NCBI GenBank assembly: GCA_904502075.1
Contig: CAJGDL010000065.1
Location: 1-9,458 of the forward strand
Length of the DNA stretch: 9,458 nucleotides
Reading direction: 5' to 3'
DNA from: an uncultured Alistipes sp.
Lineage (GTDB): Bacteria > Bacteroidota > Bacteroidia > Bacteroidales > Rikenellaceae
The translations under genes and the position numbers were made by a program. Every line of letters begins with the position of its first letter. The first letter of the stretch is position 1. Below are positions 1 through 4,929 of this stretch, piece by piece. The notes under the pieces were generated by a model that saw only the letters and a list, made by a program, of their open reading frames with translations, was not told the origin of the DNA and made no database searches.

Positions 1-20
1 CGATGCTCAAATCCGAATCG

Positions 21-57
21 AAAAAAGGTTTTCCTTGTTAAGGGAAAACCTTTTTTT
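21..57 (-). terminator. Intrinsic terminator overlapping the end of the membrane-protein gene
   Basis: Read on the minus strand, an A-rich arm ending in GGTTTTCC (from 57 down to about 43) pairs with GGAAAACC and a T6 run at 34-21, giving a long stem with a short loop. The stop codon of the minus-strand gene lies at 40-38, so the 5' arm of the stem is built from its last codons (KKVFP). The A/T symmetry means it could also act on plus-strand transcripts arriving from the left. Confidence 0.85.
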
Positions 58-355
58 GTAGGAATCCGATCACCTTTTCGTAACCCCATTGCGCTGCAAG
101 GGCCACATCGTAGACCGTTTCGAGCCGTGATTGGAGTTGTCGAAAGGCATCGTGGAGTGTAAAGTAGTAGGTGGCAGCGGCAACCGCCCCGAAAACCACC
201 CCCAGGAGCAGCATGGCTCCGATCAGCGATCCCATCAGTTGGCTTAGGTATACGGTCAGTGCGCTGACCAGCAACAGCAGAGCCATGGAGGCAGTCAGGG
301 CGAAGAGAATCAAGCCACTGCCGAGGTGGTTCGATGGGGTGTTGCTCTCGCGCAT
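38..355 (-). CDS. Small two-helix membrane protein, holin-superfamily-like
   Basis: This 105-residue protein has two strongly hydrophobic stretches, about residues 13-35 and 40-65, joined by a short turn. A mostly polar tail (67-105) with amphipathic character follows, so it is probably an inner-membrane protein with a cytoplasmic C-terminus. The architecture resembles the small 'phage holin family' (DUF1469-like) proteins that Bacteroidetes often encode beside YtxH-like genes, although it shows no phage context here. It starts 3 bp after the stop of the upstream YtxH-like gene, so the two are almost certainly co-transcribed and may work together at the envelope. Its 3' end forms part of the terminator. 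Membrane location is well supported by the sequence. Family membership is an inference from size and context, and the function is unknown. Confidence 0.75.
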   Translation of the reverse strand: MRESNTPSNHLGSGLILFALTASMALLLLVSALTVYLSQLMGSLIGAMLLLGVVFGAVAAATYYFTLHDAFRQLQSRLETVYDVALAAQWGYEKVIGFLQKKVFP

Positions 356-358
356 CGG

Positions 359-553
359 CTACTCGGTTTTTTCGTTGCAGTGGCAACGGGCCTTTTCGAT
401 CTCCTCCTTCATCTTGTGGATCTCACGGTCGAAGGCTTCGCGCAGGTTGTTGCGCAACTCGGGACCCGACTGGGGCGTAAGCAGCATGGCCAATGCCGAG
501 CCGAGGATCATACCGCCCAGGAGGGAGGCAACGCAGATGGTAGTCTGTTTCAT
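359..553 (-). CDS. YtxH-like small membrane protein
   Basis: The 64-residue protein starts with MKQTT, followed by one glycine-rich hydrophobic helix (about residues 6-26). It then has the pattern LLTPQSGPELRNNLREAF, which is the hallmark of YtxH domains: a helix, then 'aPksG.e.R..l', then a charged helix. The tail (36-64) is a charged, probably coiled-coil helix. A longer reading frame extends upstream, but the ATG at 553 places the hydrophobic segment at the N-terminus as in the family, so I chose it. It is the first gene of a two-gene unit with the membrane protein 3 bp downstream. YtxH proteins are loosely linked to general stress in Firmicutes; in Bacteroidetes the role is unknown. No convincing -7 box was found upstream. 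The divergent SLOG-family gene begins 122 bp away. Confidence 0.8.
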   Translation of the reverse strand: MKQTTICVASLLGGMILGSALAMLLTPQSGPELRNNLREAFDREIHKMKEEIEKARCHCNEKTE

Positions 554-639
554 AATGCAGAAGTTTTTAAGATTACACCTCGCTTCGTTGCAAAACACGC
601 GCCACAAGGCTCCTCCCCCGAAAATAATTTTGCCGATAA

Positions 640-671
640 TTGACTCCGCTGCCGAAAAATTCGTAACTTTG
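640..671 (+). promoter_or_regulatory. Bacteroidetes-type promoter for the SLOG-family gene
   Basis: TAACTTTG at 664-671 matches the -7 consensus TAnnTTTG perfectly. A TTG at 640-642 lies 21 bp upstream as a partial -33 box. The start codon is at 676, only 4 bp beyond the -7 box, so the transcript would begin at or very near the ATG. Confidence 0.7.
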
Positions 672-675
672 TTCA

Positions 676-1167
676 ATGAACTCCTTGCGCTCACACACTG
701 CAGCCTTTACCGGCCACCGCTCCTACCGTGGAGAGGCCGATCCGCTTTTGGCAGAGACGGTGCGTGCCCTCTATGGACGAGGCTATCGGAATTTCCTCTC
801 GGGAATGGCCGAGGGGTTTGACCTGGCAGCGGCTGAGGTGGTGCTTTCGTTACGCGAGGAGCTCTCGGATCTTCGCCTGGTTTGCGTACTTCCCTATTCG
901 GATCACCCAGCCCATCGGCCAAGCGCGTTGCAGTCGCGTTATCAGCGTGTACTTTTGGAGGCCGATCGGATTGTAACCCTCTCCACCCATTACTATGCGG
1001 CCTGTTATCACCACAGAAACGACTACTTGGTAGCCCAAGCCTCCTACCTGGTGGCCTGGTACGATGGGTCGGTCGGGGGGACACAGTATACCGTACGGAG
1101 GGCCCACGCGGCGCACCTCCCCGTGGAGAACCTGTGGCCCGACCCCCAACTGAAATTCATCCTATAA
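676..1167 (+). CDS. SLOG/DUF1273 (YpsA-like) nucleotide-binding family protein
   Basis: This is a 163-residue Rossmann-like protein. Near the N-terminus it has the strand-plus-motif AFTGHR (T12-G13-H14-R15). Next comes SGMAEGFDLAAAE (42-54), matching the family pattern 'SG.A.G.D..aAe'. A C-terminal block follows, RNDYLVAQAS...AWYDG...GGTQYTV (114-140), where the GGT resembles the ligand-binding loop of SLOG/DprA-like folds. SLOG proteins are thought to bind nucleotide-derived ligands, and B. subtilis YpsA is a distant relative connected with cell division. The length fits the single-domain form. The protein is cytoplasmic, with no signal or TM segment. The ATG at 676 is the only sensible start because the TGHR strand follows within 11 residues. 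It is divergent from the YtxH-like gene; the Dabb gene follows 39 bp downstream. The family call is confident, but the ligand and role are unknown. Confidence 0.87.
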   Translation: MNSLRSHTAAFTGHRSYRGEADPLLAETVRALYGRGYRNFLSGMAEGFDLAAAEVVLSLREELSDLRLVCVLPYSDHPAHRPSALQSRYQRVLLEADRIVTLSTHYYAACYHHRNDYLVAQASYLVAWYDGSVGGTQYTVRRAHAAHLPVENLWPDPQLKFIL

Positions 1168-1170
1168 GAG

Positions 1171-1178
1171 AATCTTTG
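1171..1178 (+). promoter_or_regulatory. Possible -7 box for the Dabb gene
   Basis: AATCTTTG matches seven of eight positions of TAnnTTTG and lies 28 bp before the Dabb start codon. No clear -33 TTTG is visible, so the gene may instead be read through from the SLOG-family gene. Confidence 0.35.
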
Positions 1179-1206
1179 TATATTCACTTGAAAAAATAGA
1201 AAACCT

Positions 1207-1509
1207 ATGCTGAAACACATTGTTATGTGGCGCTTCAAAGAGGGCGCCGAAGGGAAAAGTCGCATGGAGCATGCGCAGTGGATGAAGGAGCACCTGGAGG
1301 CCCTGGTGGGAGTCGTGCCCCAGATTCGTTTGCTTGAGTTCGGAATCAACGAGTTCCCCTCGCCGGCGGCCTACGATGCCGTGCTTACGGTCTGCTTTGA
1401 CTCGAAGGCGGATCTCGATACCTACAAGGTGCATCCGGCCCATGTGGCCGTAAGTGAGCACTGCGAGCAGGTGCGTGAGGCGCGTGTCGTAGTCGATTAC
1501 TTTGTTTAA
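1207..1509 (+). CDS. Dabb family protein (stress-responsive A/B barrel domain)
   Basis: The 100-residue protein opens with MLKHIVMWRFK, the typical first beta strand of Dabb proteins with the conserved His4. It ends with a strand of the form 'ar.vvDYFV', again typical. Between these are an amphipathic helix (about 18-34) and a histidine-containing segment YKVHPAHVAVSEH (78-90), matching the usual 'y..hP.H......' pattern. Dabb proteins form dimeric ferredoxin-like alpha/beta barrels. Relatives range from plant stress proteins to polyketide cyclases and bacterial proteins of unknown role. It has no signal peptide, so it is cytoplasmic. The length equals a single complete domain. It is followed at once by a palindromic terminator shared with the convergent phosphofructokinase gene. 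The family is certain, but the biochemical role is not indicated by the neighbourhood. Confidence 0.92.
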   Translation: MLKHIVMWRFKEGAEGKSRMEHAQWMKEHLEALVGVVPQIRLLEFGINEFPSPAAYDAVLTVCFDSKADLDTYKVHPAHVAVSEHCEQVREARVVVDYFV

Positions 1510-1524
1510 AGTAGGAGAAAAGAA

Positions 1525-1570
1525 AAAAGCAAACGAGTCATCTTCCATGGAAGATGACTCGTTTGCTTTT
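1525..1570. terminator. Perfect 46-bp palindrome, bidirectional terminator
   Basis: Positions 1525-1547 are the exact reverse complement of 1548-1570, centred on CCATGG. The arms hold GCAAACGAGTCATCTTCC. The minus-strand transcript (phosphofructokinase) leaves the stem into a run of Ts interrupted by one C. The plus-strand transcript (Dabb) has only TTTT before GGGG. It should therefore stop the minus-strand transcript more efficiently. Confidence 0.9.
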
Positions 1571-1582
1571 GGGGTTGGTTTA

Positions 1583-2815
1583 CTACCAATTCAGGATCTT
1601 CTTGAAGTCGAACTCCTCGGGGTTGGCCACATACTTGCGAGCCTCCTCGTAGTCCTCCTCGTAAACGGCATTGATGATGTTCTCTACCACCGAGTTGAAC
1701 TTGTCCGAGTTGATATCCACCAAGCGGGGAGGAATCTTGCCCGTCGTGGGATCCTGCAGATCCTTCAGGTAGAGGGGCGATACGTTGCCCTCCGAATCTA
1801 CATAGACCATGCAACCGGTCTTACCCTCCGAGTAGAGCTTGTGTACACCGATACCCAGCTCCGAGCAGTAGGTCAGGTCGTAGGCGATGGGGGTCTGGCA
1901 ACGAACCTCGTAACCCAACTCCACGGGACGGCTCTTTACCTTGATACCCAGCTCCTTGATGCGCTTCTCGATCATCTCGTTGAAGATGTGAGCCTTCGAC
2001 ACCTTGCCCAACTCGGGGTGGCCGTGGTCGTCGTAGCTGAAGTGGATGCCGCTCTTCTTGATCTCCTCATCCGACAGCGAGTGGAATACGCCCTCCGAAA
2101 TGACGGCAGCACCGTAGTCCATGCCCATGATCTTACGCTTGATGATCGACGAGATTACCAGGTTTACGATCTTCTCCACCGTGATCTCGGTCTTGTCGAA
2201 CATCTCGGGGATGACGATCATGGGGTAGTGGCAGGCCTCACCGATACCGAAAGCGAGGTGACCGGCCGAGCGACCCATGGCAGCCAATACGAACCAGTTG
2301 CCACTCGTGCGAGCGTCTACATAGACGGCGCGGGCGATAACAGCACCCTTGTCCTTAGCCGACTCATAGCCGAACGTGGGGGCTCCCTTAGGAAGCGGAA
2401 GGTCGTTGTCGATGGTCTTCGGAACGTGGATGTTGGCGATGGGGTACTTCTTGGCCTCGAGGAACTTGGCGATGCGGTTGGCCGTCGATGCGGTGTCGTC
2501 GCCACCTACCGTTACGAGCAACTTGATGTTGTTCTGGGTGAAGAAGTCGAGGTTGAAGTTGTTCTCAAAATCCGAATCCTTCGGCTTGAAACGGCTCATC
2601 TGCAGGAACGAACCGCCCTGGTTGAAGATGCCGTCGGCCATCGGATAGTCGATGTCCACCGTGCGGGGCGAGGGGTTGAACAGACCCGTGTAACCCTCGT
2701 GCAGACCGATTACGCGGAAACCTTTGCGCAGGAAGGTCTTGGCAACCGAACCTACTACGGTGTTCATACCGGGGGCCGGACCGCCTCCCGTCAGAATGGC
2801 AATTGCTTCTTTCAT
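1583..2815 (-). CDS. Pyrophosphate-dependent 6-phosphofructokinase
   Basis: This 410-residue cytoplasmic enzyme belongs to the phosphofructokinase superfamily and interconverts fructose-6-phosphate and fructose-1,6-bisphosphate in glycolysis. Motifs in order are TGGGPAPGMN (9-18, phosphate-donor loop), GGDD (104-107), PKTIDNDLP (132-140, catalytic Asp), MGRSAGHLA (180-188, substrate phosphate) and PEMF (203-206). The second Asp of GGDD and the Lys of PKTIDND are the known markers of pyrophosphate-using enzymes; ATP-dependent PFKs have GGDGS and PGTIDND. I therefore expect PPi as donor and a reversible reaction. An in-frame extension upstream exists, but the ATG at 2815 puts the glycine-rich loop at residue 9 as usual. 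It ends just before the palindromic terminator. A TACTTTTG -7 box lies 106 bp upstream. Donor preference is inferred from residues, not measured. Confidence 0.95.
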   Translation of the reverse strand: MKEAIAILTGGGPAPGMNTVVGSVAKTFLRKGFRVIGLHEGYTGLFNPSPRTVDIDYPMADGIFNQGGSFLQMSRFKPKDSDFENNFNLDFFTQNNIKLLVTVGGDDTASTANRIAKFLEAKKYPIANIHVPKTIDNDLPLPKGAPTFGYESAKDKGAVIARAVYVDARTSGNWFVLAAMGRSAGHLAFGIGEACHYPMIVIPEMFDKTEITVEKIVNLVISSIIKRKIMGMDYGAAVISEGVFHSLSDEEIKKSGIHFSYDDHGHPELGKVSKAHIFNEMIEKRIKELGIKVKSRPVELGYEVRCQTPIAYDLTYCSELGIGVHKLYSEGKTGCMVYVDSEGNVSPLYLKDLQDPTTGKIPPRLVDINSDKFNSVVENIINAVYEEDYEEARKYVANPEEFDFKKILNW

Positions 2816-2920
2816 GACTTTCAGTGTTTTATGTTTGATAAATTGTTTTGTTTCAATGGGTTGGCGAAATTGTCGAGGGGTGCGTTTCTTTTTTGCCTCG
2901 TTCGTCTGCCTTTCAAGGGT

Positions 2921-2928
2921 CAAAAGTA
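2921..2928 (-). promoter_or_regulatory. -7 box for the phosphofructokinase gene
   Basis: On the minus strand this reads TACTTTTG, an exact TAnnTTTG match. About 20 bp further upstream there is only a T-rich stretch, so the -33 box is weak. The predicted 5' UTR is about 100 nt. Confidence 0.6.
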
Positions 2929-2991
2929 CGATAAATTTTGGAATAATAAAAATTTTGAAAAATAAAATCGATACCCGCCTTCGGTTTTGAT

Positions 2992-3025
2992 AAAAAAAGG
3001 AGCCTATCCACGATTGGATGGCTCC
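2992..3025 (-). terminator. Intrinsic terminator of the cold-shock gene
   Basis: GGAGCC (2999-3004) pairs with GGCTCC (3020-3025), and ATCCA (3006-3010) with TGGAT (3015-3019), with one bulged T and a 4-nt loop. On the minus strand the stem is followed directly by seven Ts (2998-2992). It lies 69 bp past the cold-shock stop codon and before the phosphofructokinase promoter. Confidence 0.88.
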
Positions 3026-3054
3026 TTTGGGTTGCAGTGTTTTATTGCTGCCAC

Positions 3055-3093
3055 GAAGCGGTTTTAATCATCATCCTCGATGAAAACCGCTTC
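3055..3093 (-). other. Hairpin directly after the cold-shock stop codon
   Basis: GAAGCGGTTTT (3055-3065) is the exact reverse complement of AAAACCGCTTC (3083-3093). The 11-bp stem can be extended inward by CATC/GATG. In the minus-strand mRNA the first stem base follows the stop codon (3096-3094) with no gap. There is no U tract, so it is not an intrinsic terminator by itself. It may be a 3'-end stabilising or decay-control structure. Confidence 0.7.
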
Positions 3094-3330
3094 TTACTCG
3101 GCGGGGGTAACTGCGGGTTCCTTCTCCTCAACCGAAATAACCTTTACATTGACTGCCTGCTCACCGCGGTCTACGGTCTCAATGATGAACTCAACCTGCT
3201 GGTGCTCGTTCAGGGCGCGGAAACCCTCGGCAATGATTCCGGTGTAGTGGACGAATACCTCCTTACCATCCTCACAGATAATGAATCCGTAGCCCTTTTT
3301 GCAATCAAACCATTTTACTTTACCAATCAT
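3094..3330 (-). CDS. Cold-shock domain protein (CspA family)
   Basis: The 78-residue protein has a single cold-shock domain (OB fold) that binds single-stranded RNA or DNA and typically acts as an RNA chaperone in the cytoplasm. MIGKVKWFDCKKGYGFI opens it, with RNP1 at K12-GYGFI-17. RNP2 is VFVHY (25-29), and the later blocks ALNEHQQVEF and GEQAVNVKVI are typical. Two positions differ from the commonest pattern: Cys10 where Asn/Ala is usual, and Tyr29 in place of Ser/His after VFVH. A short acidic tail (about 68-78) extends past the domain, as in other Bacteroidetes members. The promoter is close upstream, giving a short leader of about 25-30 nt, so the long leader of E. coli cspA is absent. 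The 3' UTR has two hairpins. It is divergent from the radical SAM operon. Confidence 0.95.
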   Translation of the reverse strand: MIGKVKWFDCKKGYGFIICEDGKEVFVHYTGIIAEGFRALNEHQQVEFIIETVDRGEQAVNVKVISVEEKEPAVTPAE

Positions 3331-3362
3331 AGTGTTTGTGTGTTAATAGTGAATATGCATAG

Positions 3363-3394
3363 CAAAATTAAAGATTATATTCCTTAAAAACAAC
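3363..3394 (-). promoter_or_regulatory. Promoter of the cold-shock gene
   Basis: On the minus strand TAATTTTG (3370-3363) is an exact TAnnTTTG match. GTTG (3394-3391) lies 20 bp upstream as a near -33 box. The start codon is 33 bp downstream of the -7 box. Confidence 0.65.
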
Positions 3395-3423
3395 TTTCTG
3401 GGCCTTTTTTATGTCAAAAAGGC

Positions 3424-3452
3424 TACTTTTTCCCAAAGGTGGGTACTTTTTC
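3424..3452. repeat. Direct repeat in the divergent regulatory region
   Basis: TACTTTTTC occurs at 3424-3432 and again at 3444-3452, exactly 20 bp apart, about two helical turns. The pair lies between the cold-shock promoter and the -33 box of the radical SAM operon. Spacing and position suit a dimeric regulator site; this is inference. Confidence 0.4.
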
Positions 3453-3459
3453 GGGAGAA

Positions 3460-3491
3460 TTTGCGTTTTATAGAAGAAAAATGTATCTTTG
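3460..3491 (+). promoter_or_regulatory. Promoter of the lipoprotein/radical SAM operon
   Basis: TTTG (3460-3463) and TATCTTTG (3484-3491) are separated by 20 bp, an excellent match to the Bacteroidetes -33/-7 consensus. The first start codon follows at 3509, giving a leader of only about ten nucleotides. Confidence 0.85.
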
Positions 3492-3508
3492 TAGAAAGAT
3501 TTTGTGCT

Positions 3509-3745
3509 ATGACGAAACGTATCAAATGGGCCATGTTGGCCTTGCTCGGATTCTCCACGGCCTGCTCCACGGTGAAGAACTCTGCCAAAGAGCCCCAGAA
3601 GGAGACTCCCGAGGAGGTTGCCCCTCGCGCCGAGGAGCACCGCATCCGCGTTCTCTATGGGGTGCGCCGTCCCGAAGTACAGCCGGTTGATTCCCTTGAC
3701 GGGGAGCAGACGCCCGCTTCGTCCGTTTCCAACGACGAGAAGTAG
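3509..3745 (+). CDS. Radical SAM-associated small lipoprotein, probable substrate or partner
   Basis: The 78-residue precursor has positive charges (KR at 3-4, K6), a hydrophobic stretch, and a lipobox ending at Cys19 (FSTAC), so it is probably a signal peptidase II lipoprotein. The mature part is short, polar and acidic, with low-complexity Glu/Lys/Pro (24-44). A single ordered-looking motif follows, RIRVLYGVRRPEVQP (45-59). After the lipid Cys, Tyr50 is the only aromatic residue and there is no second Cys. The 'YG...P' core resembles the short conserved motif I recall in lipoproteins paired with radical SAM enzymes in Bacteroidetes (TIGR04134, partner TIGR04133). Others carry a longer C-terminal domain, which is missing here. 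I chose the ATG at 3509; an upstream in-frame TTG would lie inside the promoter. The radical SAM gene begins 3 bp after its stop. A function as modification substrate is inference. Confidence 0.8.
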   Translation: MTKRIKWAMLALLGFSTACSTVKNSAKEPQKETPEEVAPRAEEHRIRVLYGVRRPEVQPVDSLDGEQTPASSVSNDEK

Positions 3746-3748
3746 GCC

Positions 3749-4831
3749 ATGCTGATTCGCCGTCCGGGTCTTCGTAAGACCATTGCTTTGCGACTCTTTT
3801 CCGATCTCTATCGGGAATTGGTCGTGCGTCATCCGTTGCGTACGCTCTTTTGGGAGTGTACGCTTCGTTGCAATTTGTCGTGTCGCCATTGTGGCAGCGA
3901 CTGTCGGGTGGCTCCCGAGCTGCCCGATATGCCCTTGGCCGATTTCCTGCGCGTGTTGGACGAGGAGATCACCCCTCATCTCGATCCGCGCGAGGTGCTT
4001 ATCATCTTCTCGGGTGGCGAGGTCTTGGTGCGCGAGGATTTGGAGCAGGCGGGGCGCGAGGTGACACGTCGTGGCTACATGTGGGGAATGGTAACCAACG
4101 GCATGGCCCTCACGCGGGCACGCTTGGAGAGTCTCCTGGCGGCCGGGTTGCGCTCCATTTCGGTCAGTTTCGATGGCTTCGAGGAGAATCACAACTACAT
4201 TCGTCGCCATCCGCGCTCCTATGAGCGGGCCCTGGAGGCAATTCGTCTGATCACCTCCACCCCGGGACTTACCTACGATATCATTACCTGCGTGACGGCA
4301 CCGCTCTTGCCTCGTTTGGAGGCCTTCAAGGAGTTGCTGATTGCCGAAGGAGTTACTCATTGGCGCATTGCCACGATCTTCCCCTCGGGGCGTGCCCGCG
4401 AGGATCGGTCGTTGCAGCTCTCCGACGAGGAGTTTGTGCAACTCATGGAGTTTATCAAGCGTACCCGCAAGGAGGGGCGGATCGATTTGAGTTACGCCTG
4501 TGAGGGCTTTTTGGGTGAGTATGAGGCCGAGGTGCGCGATGAGTTTTATCAGTGCGATGCGGGCATTACGGTCGCCTCGATTCGTGTCGATGGTTCGATC
4601 TCGGGCTGTACCTCCGTACGCGGAAATTTCCACCAGGGAAATATCTATCGCGACTCCTTCTGGGAGGTGTGGCAAAATCGTTTCGAACCCTTTCGGAATC
4701 GGGCCTGGGCGCGCGAAAAGGGGCCTTGTTCTACCTGCTCGATGTTCCGTTACTGCCAAGGAGGCGGTATGCACCTACGCGATGATGAGGGTGTGTTGGC
4801 TCTGTGTCGTTATGCCGAGCACCGCGGGTGA
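3749..4831 (+). CDS. Radical SAM/SPASM enzyme of the rSAM/lipoprotein system
   Basis: This 360-residue enzyme has the radical SAM signature CNLSCRHC (Cys41, Cys45, Cys48), which holds the SAM-binding 4Fe-4S cluster. The strand-and-loop FSGGEVLVRED follows at 87-97, and its GGE contacts the SAM amino group. The C-terminal part is a SPASM domain with Cys269, Cys287, Cys327, Cys330, Cys336 and Cys353 in the order C-x17-GC-...-CSTC-x5-C-...-LC, enough for extra Fe-S clusters. SPASM enzymes usually modify ribosomally made peptides, with PqqE, AlbA and anSME as known relatives. It has no signal peptide, so it acts in the cytoplasm, before any lipoprotein export. It is immediately downstream of the small lipoprotein gene in one operon. 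I recognise the pair as TIGR04133/TIGR04134-like. The chemistry it performs is not known to me. The class is certain, the substrate inferred. Confidence 0.93.
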   Translation: MLIRRPGLRKTIALRLFSDLYRELVVRHPLRTLFWECTLRCNLSCRHCGSDCRVAPELPDMPLADFLRVLDEEITPHLDPREVLIIFSGGEVLVREDLEQAGREVTRRGYMWGMVTNGMALTRARLESLLAAGLRSISVSFDGFEENHNYIRRHPRSYERALEAIRLITSTPGLTYDIITCVTAPLLPRLEAFKELLIAEGVTHWRIATIFPSGRAREDRSLQLSDEEFVQLMEFIKRTRKEGRIDLSYACEGFLGEYEAEVRDEFYQCDAGITVASIRVDGSISGCTSVRGNFHQGNIYRDSFWEVWQNRFEPFRNRAWAREKGPCSTCSMFRYCQGGGMHLRDDEGVLALCRYAEHRG

Positions 4832-4860
4832 GCCATTTGAAAAAGAGGAGATCGTAGAAA

Positions 4861-4893
4861 CGAGCCCCGGATGGATGATCCATTCGGGGCTCG
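4861..4893. terminator. Stem-loop between convergent radical SAM and metK genes
   Basis: CGAGCCCCG (4861-4869) pairs with CGGGGCTCG (4885-4893), and the inner ATGGAT pairs with ATCCAT. The result is a GC-rich stem of about 15 bp with one mismatch. U tracts are poor on both sides: TTTC on the minus side and almost none on the plus side. It lies between converging stop codons, so a shared terminator is the natural reading. Confidence 0.7.
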
Positions 4894-4929
4894 CTTGTGA
4901 GATCGGTGATGCACTCCGATCGTAGGGGT

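Noticed and set aside
38..553. Prophage remnant suggested by the holin-like membrane protein
   Set aside because: No lysin, structural or integrase gene is nearby, and the YtxH-like/membrane-protein pairing fits an ordinary chromosomal envelope unit.
850..1548. Antisense frames across the SLOG and Dabb genes
   Set aside because: No promoter, no domain, and composition explained by the coding strands.
1502..2965. Long plus-strand open frame opposite the phosphofructokinase gene
   Set aside because: It mirrors a certain conserved enzyme gene on the minus strand, its product is a repetitive Val/Leu/Asp-rich sequence without domain motifs, and it runs through the palindromic terminator.
3368..4774. 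Long minus-strand open frame opposite the radical SAM gene
   Set aside because: The plus strand encodes a clear radical SAM/SPASM protein with all cluster cysteines. The antisense product has no recognisable fold and is an artefact of GC-rich codons.
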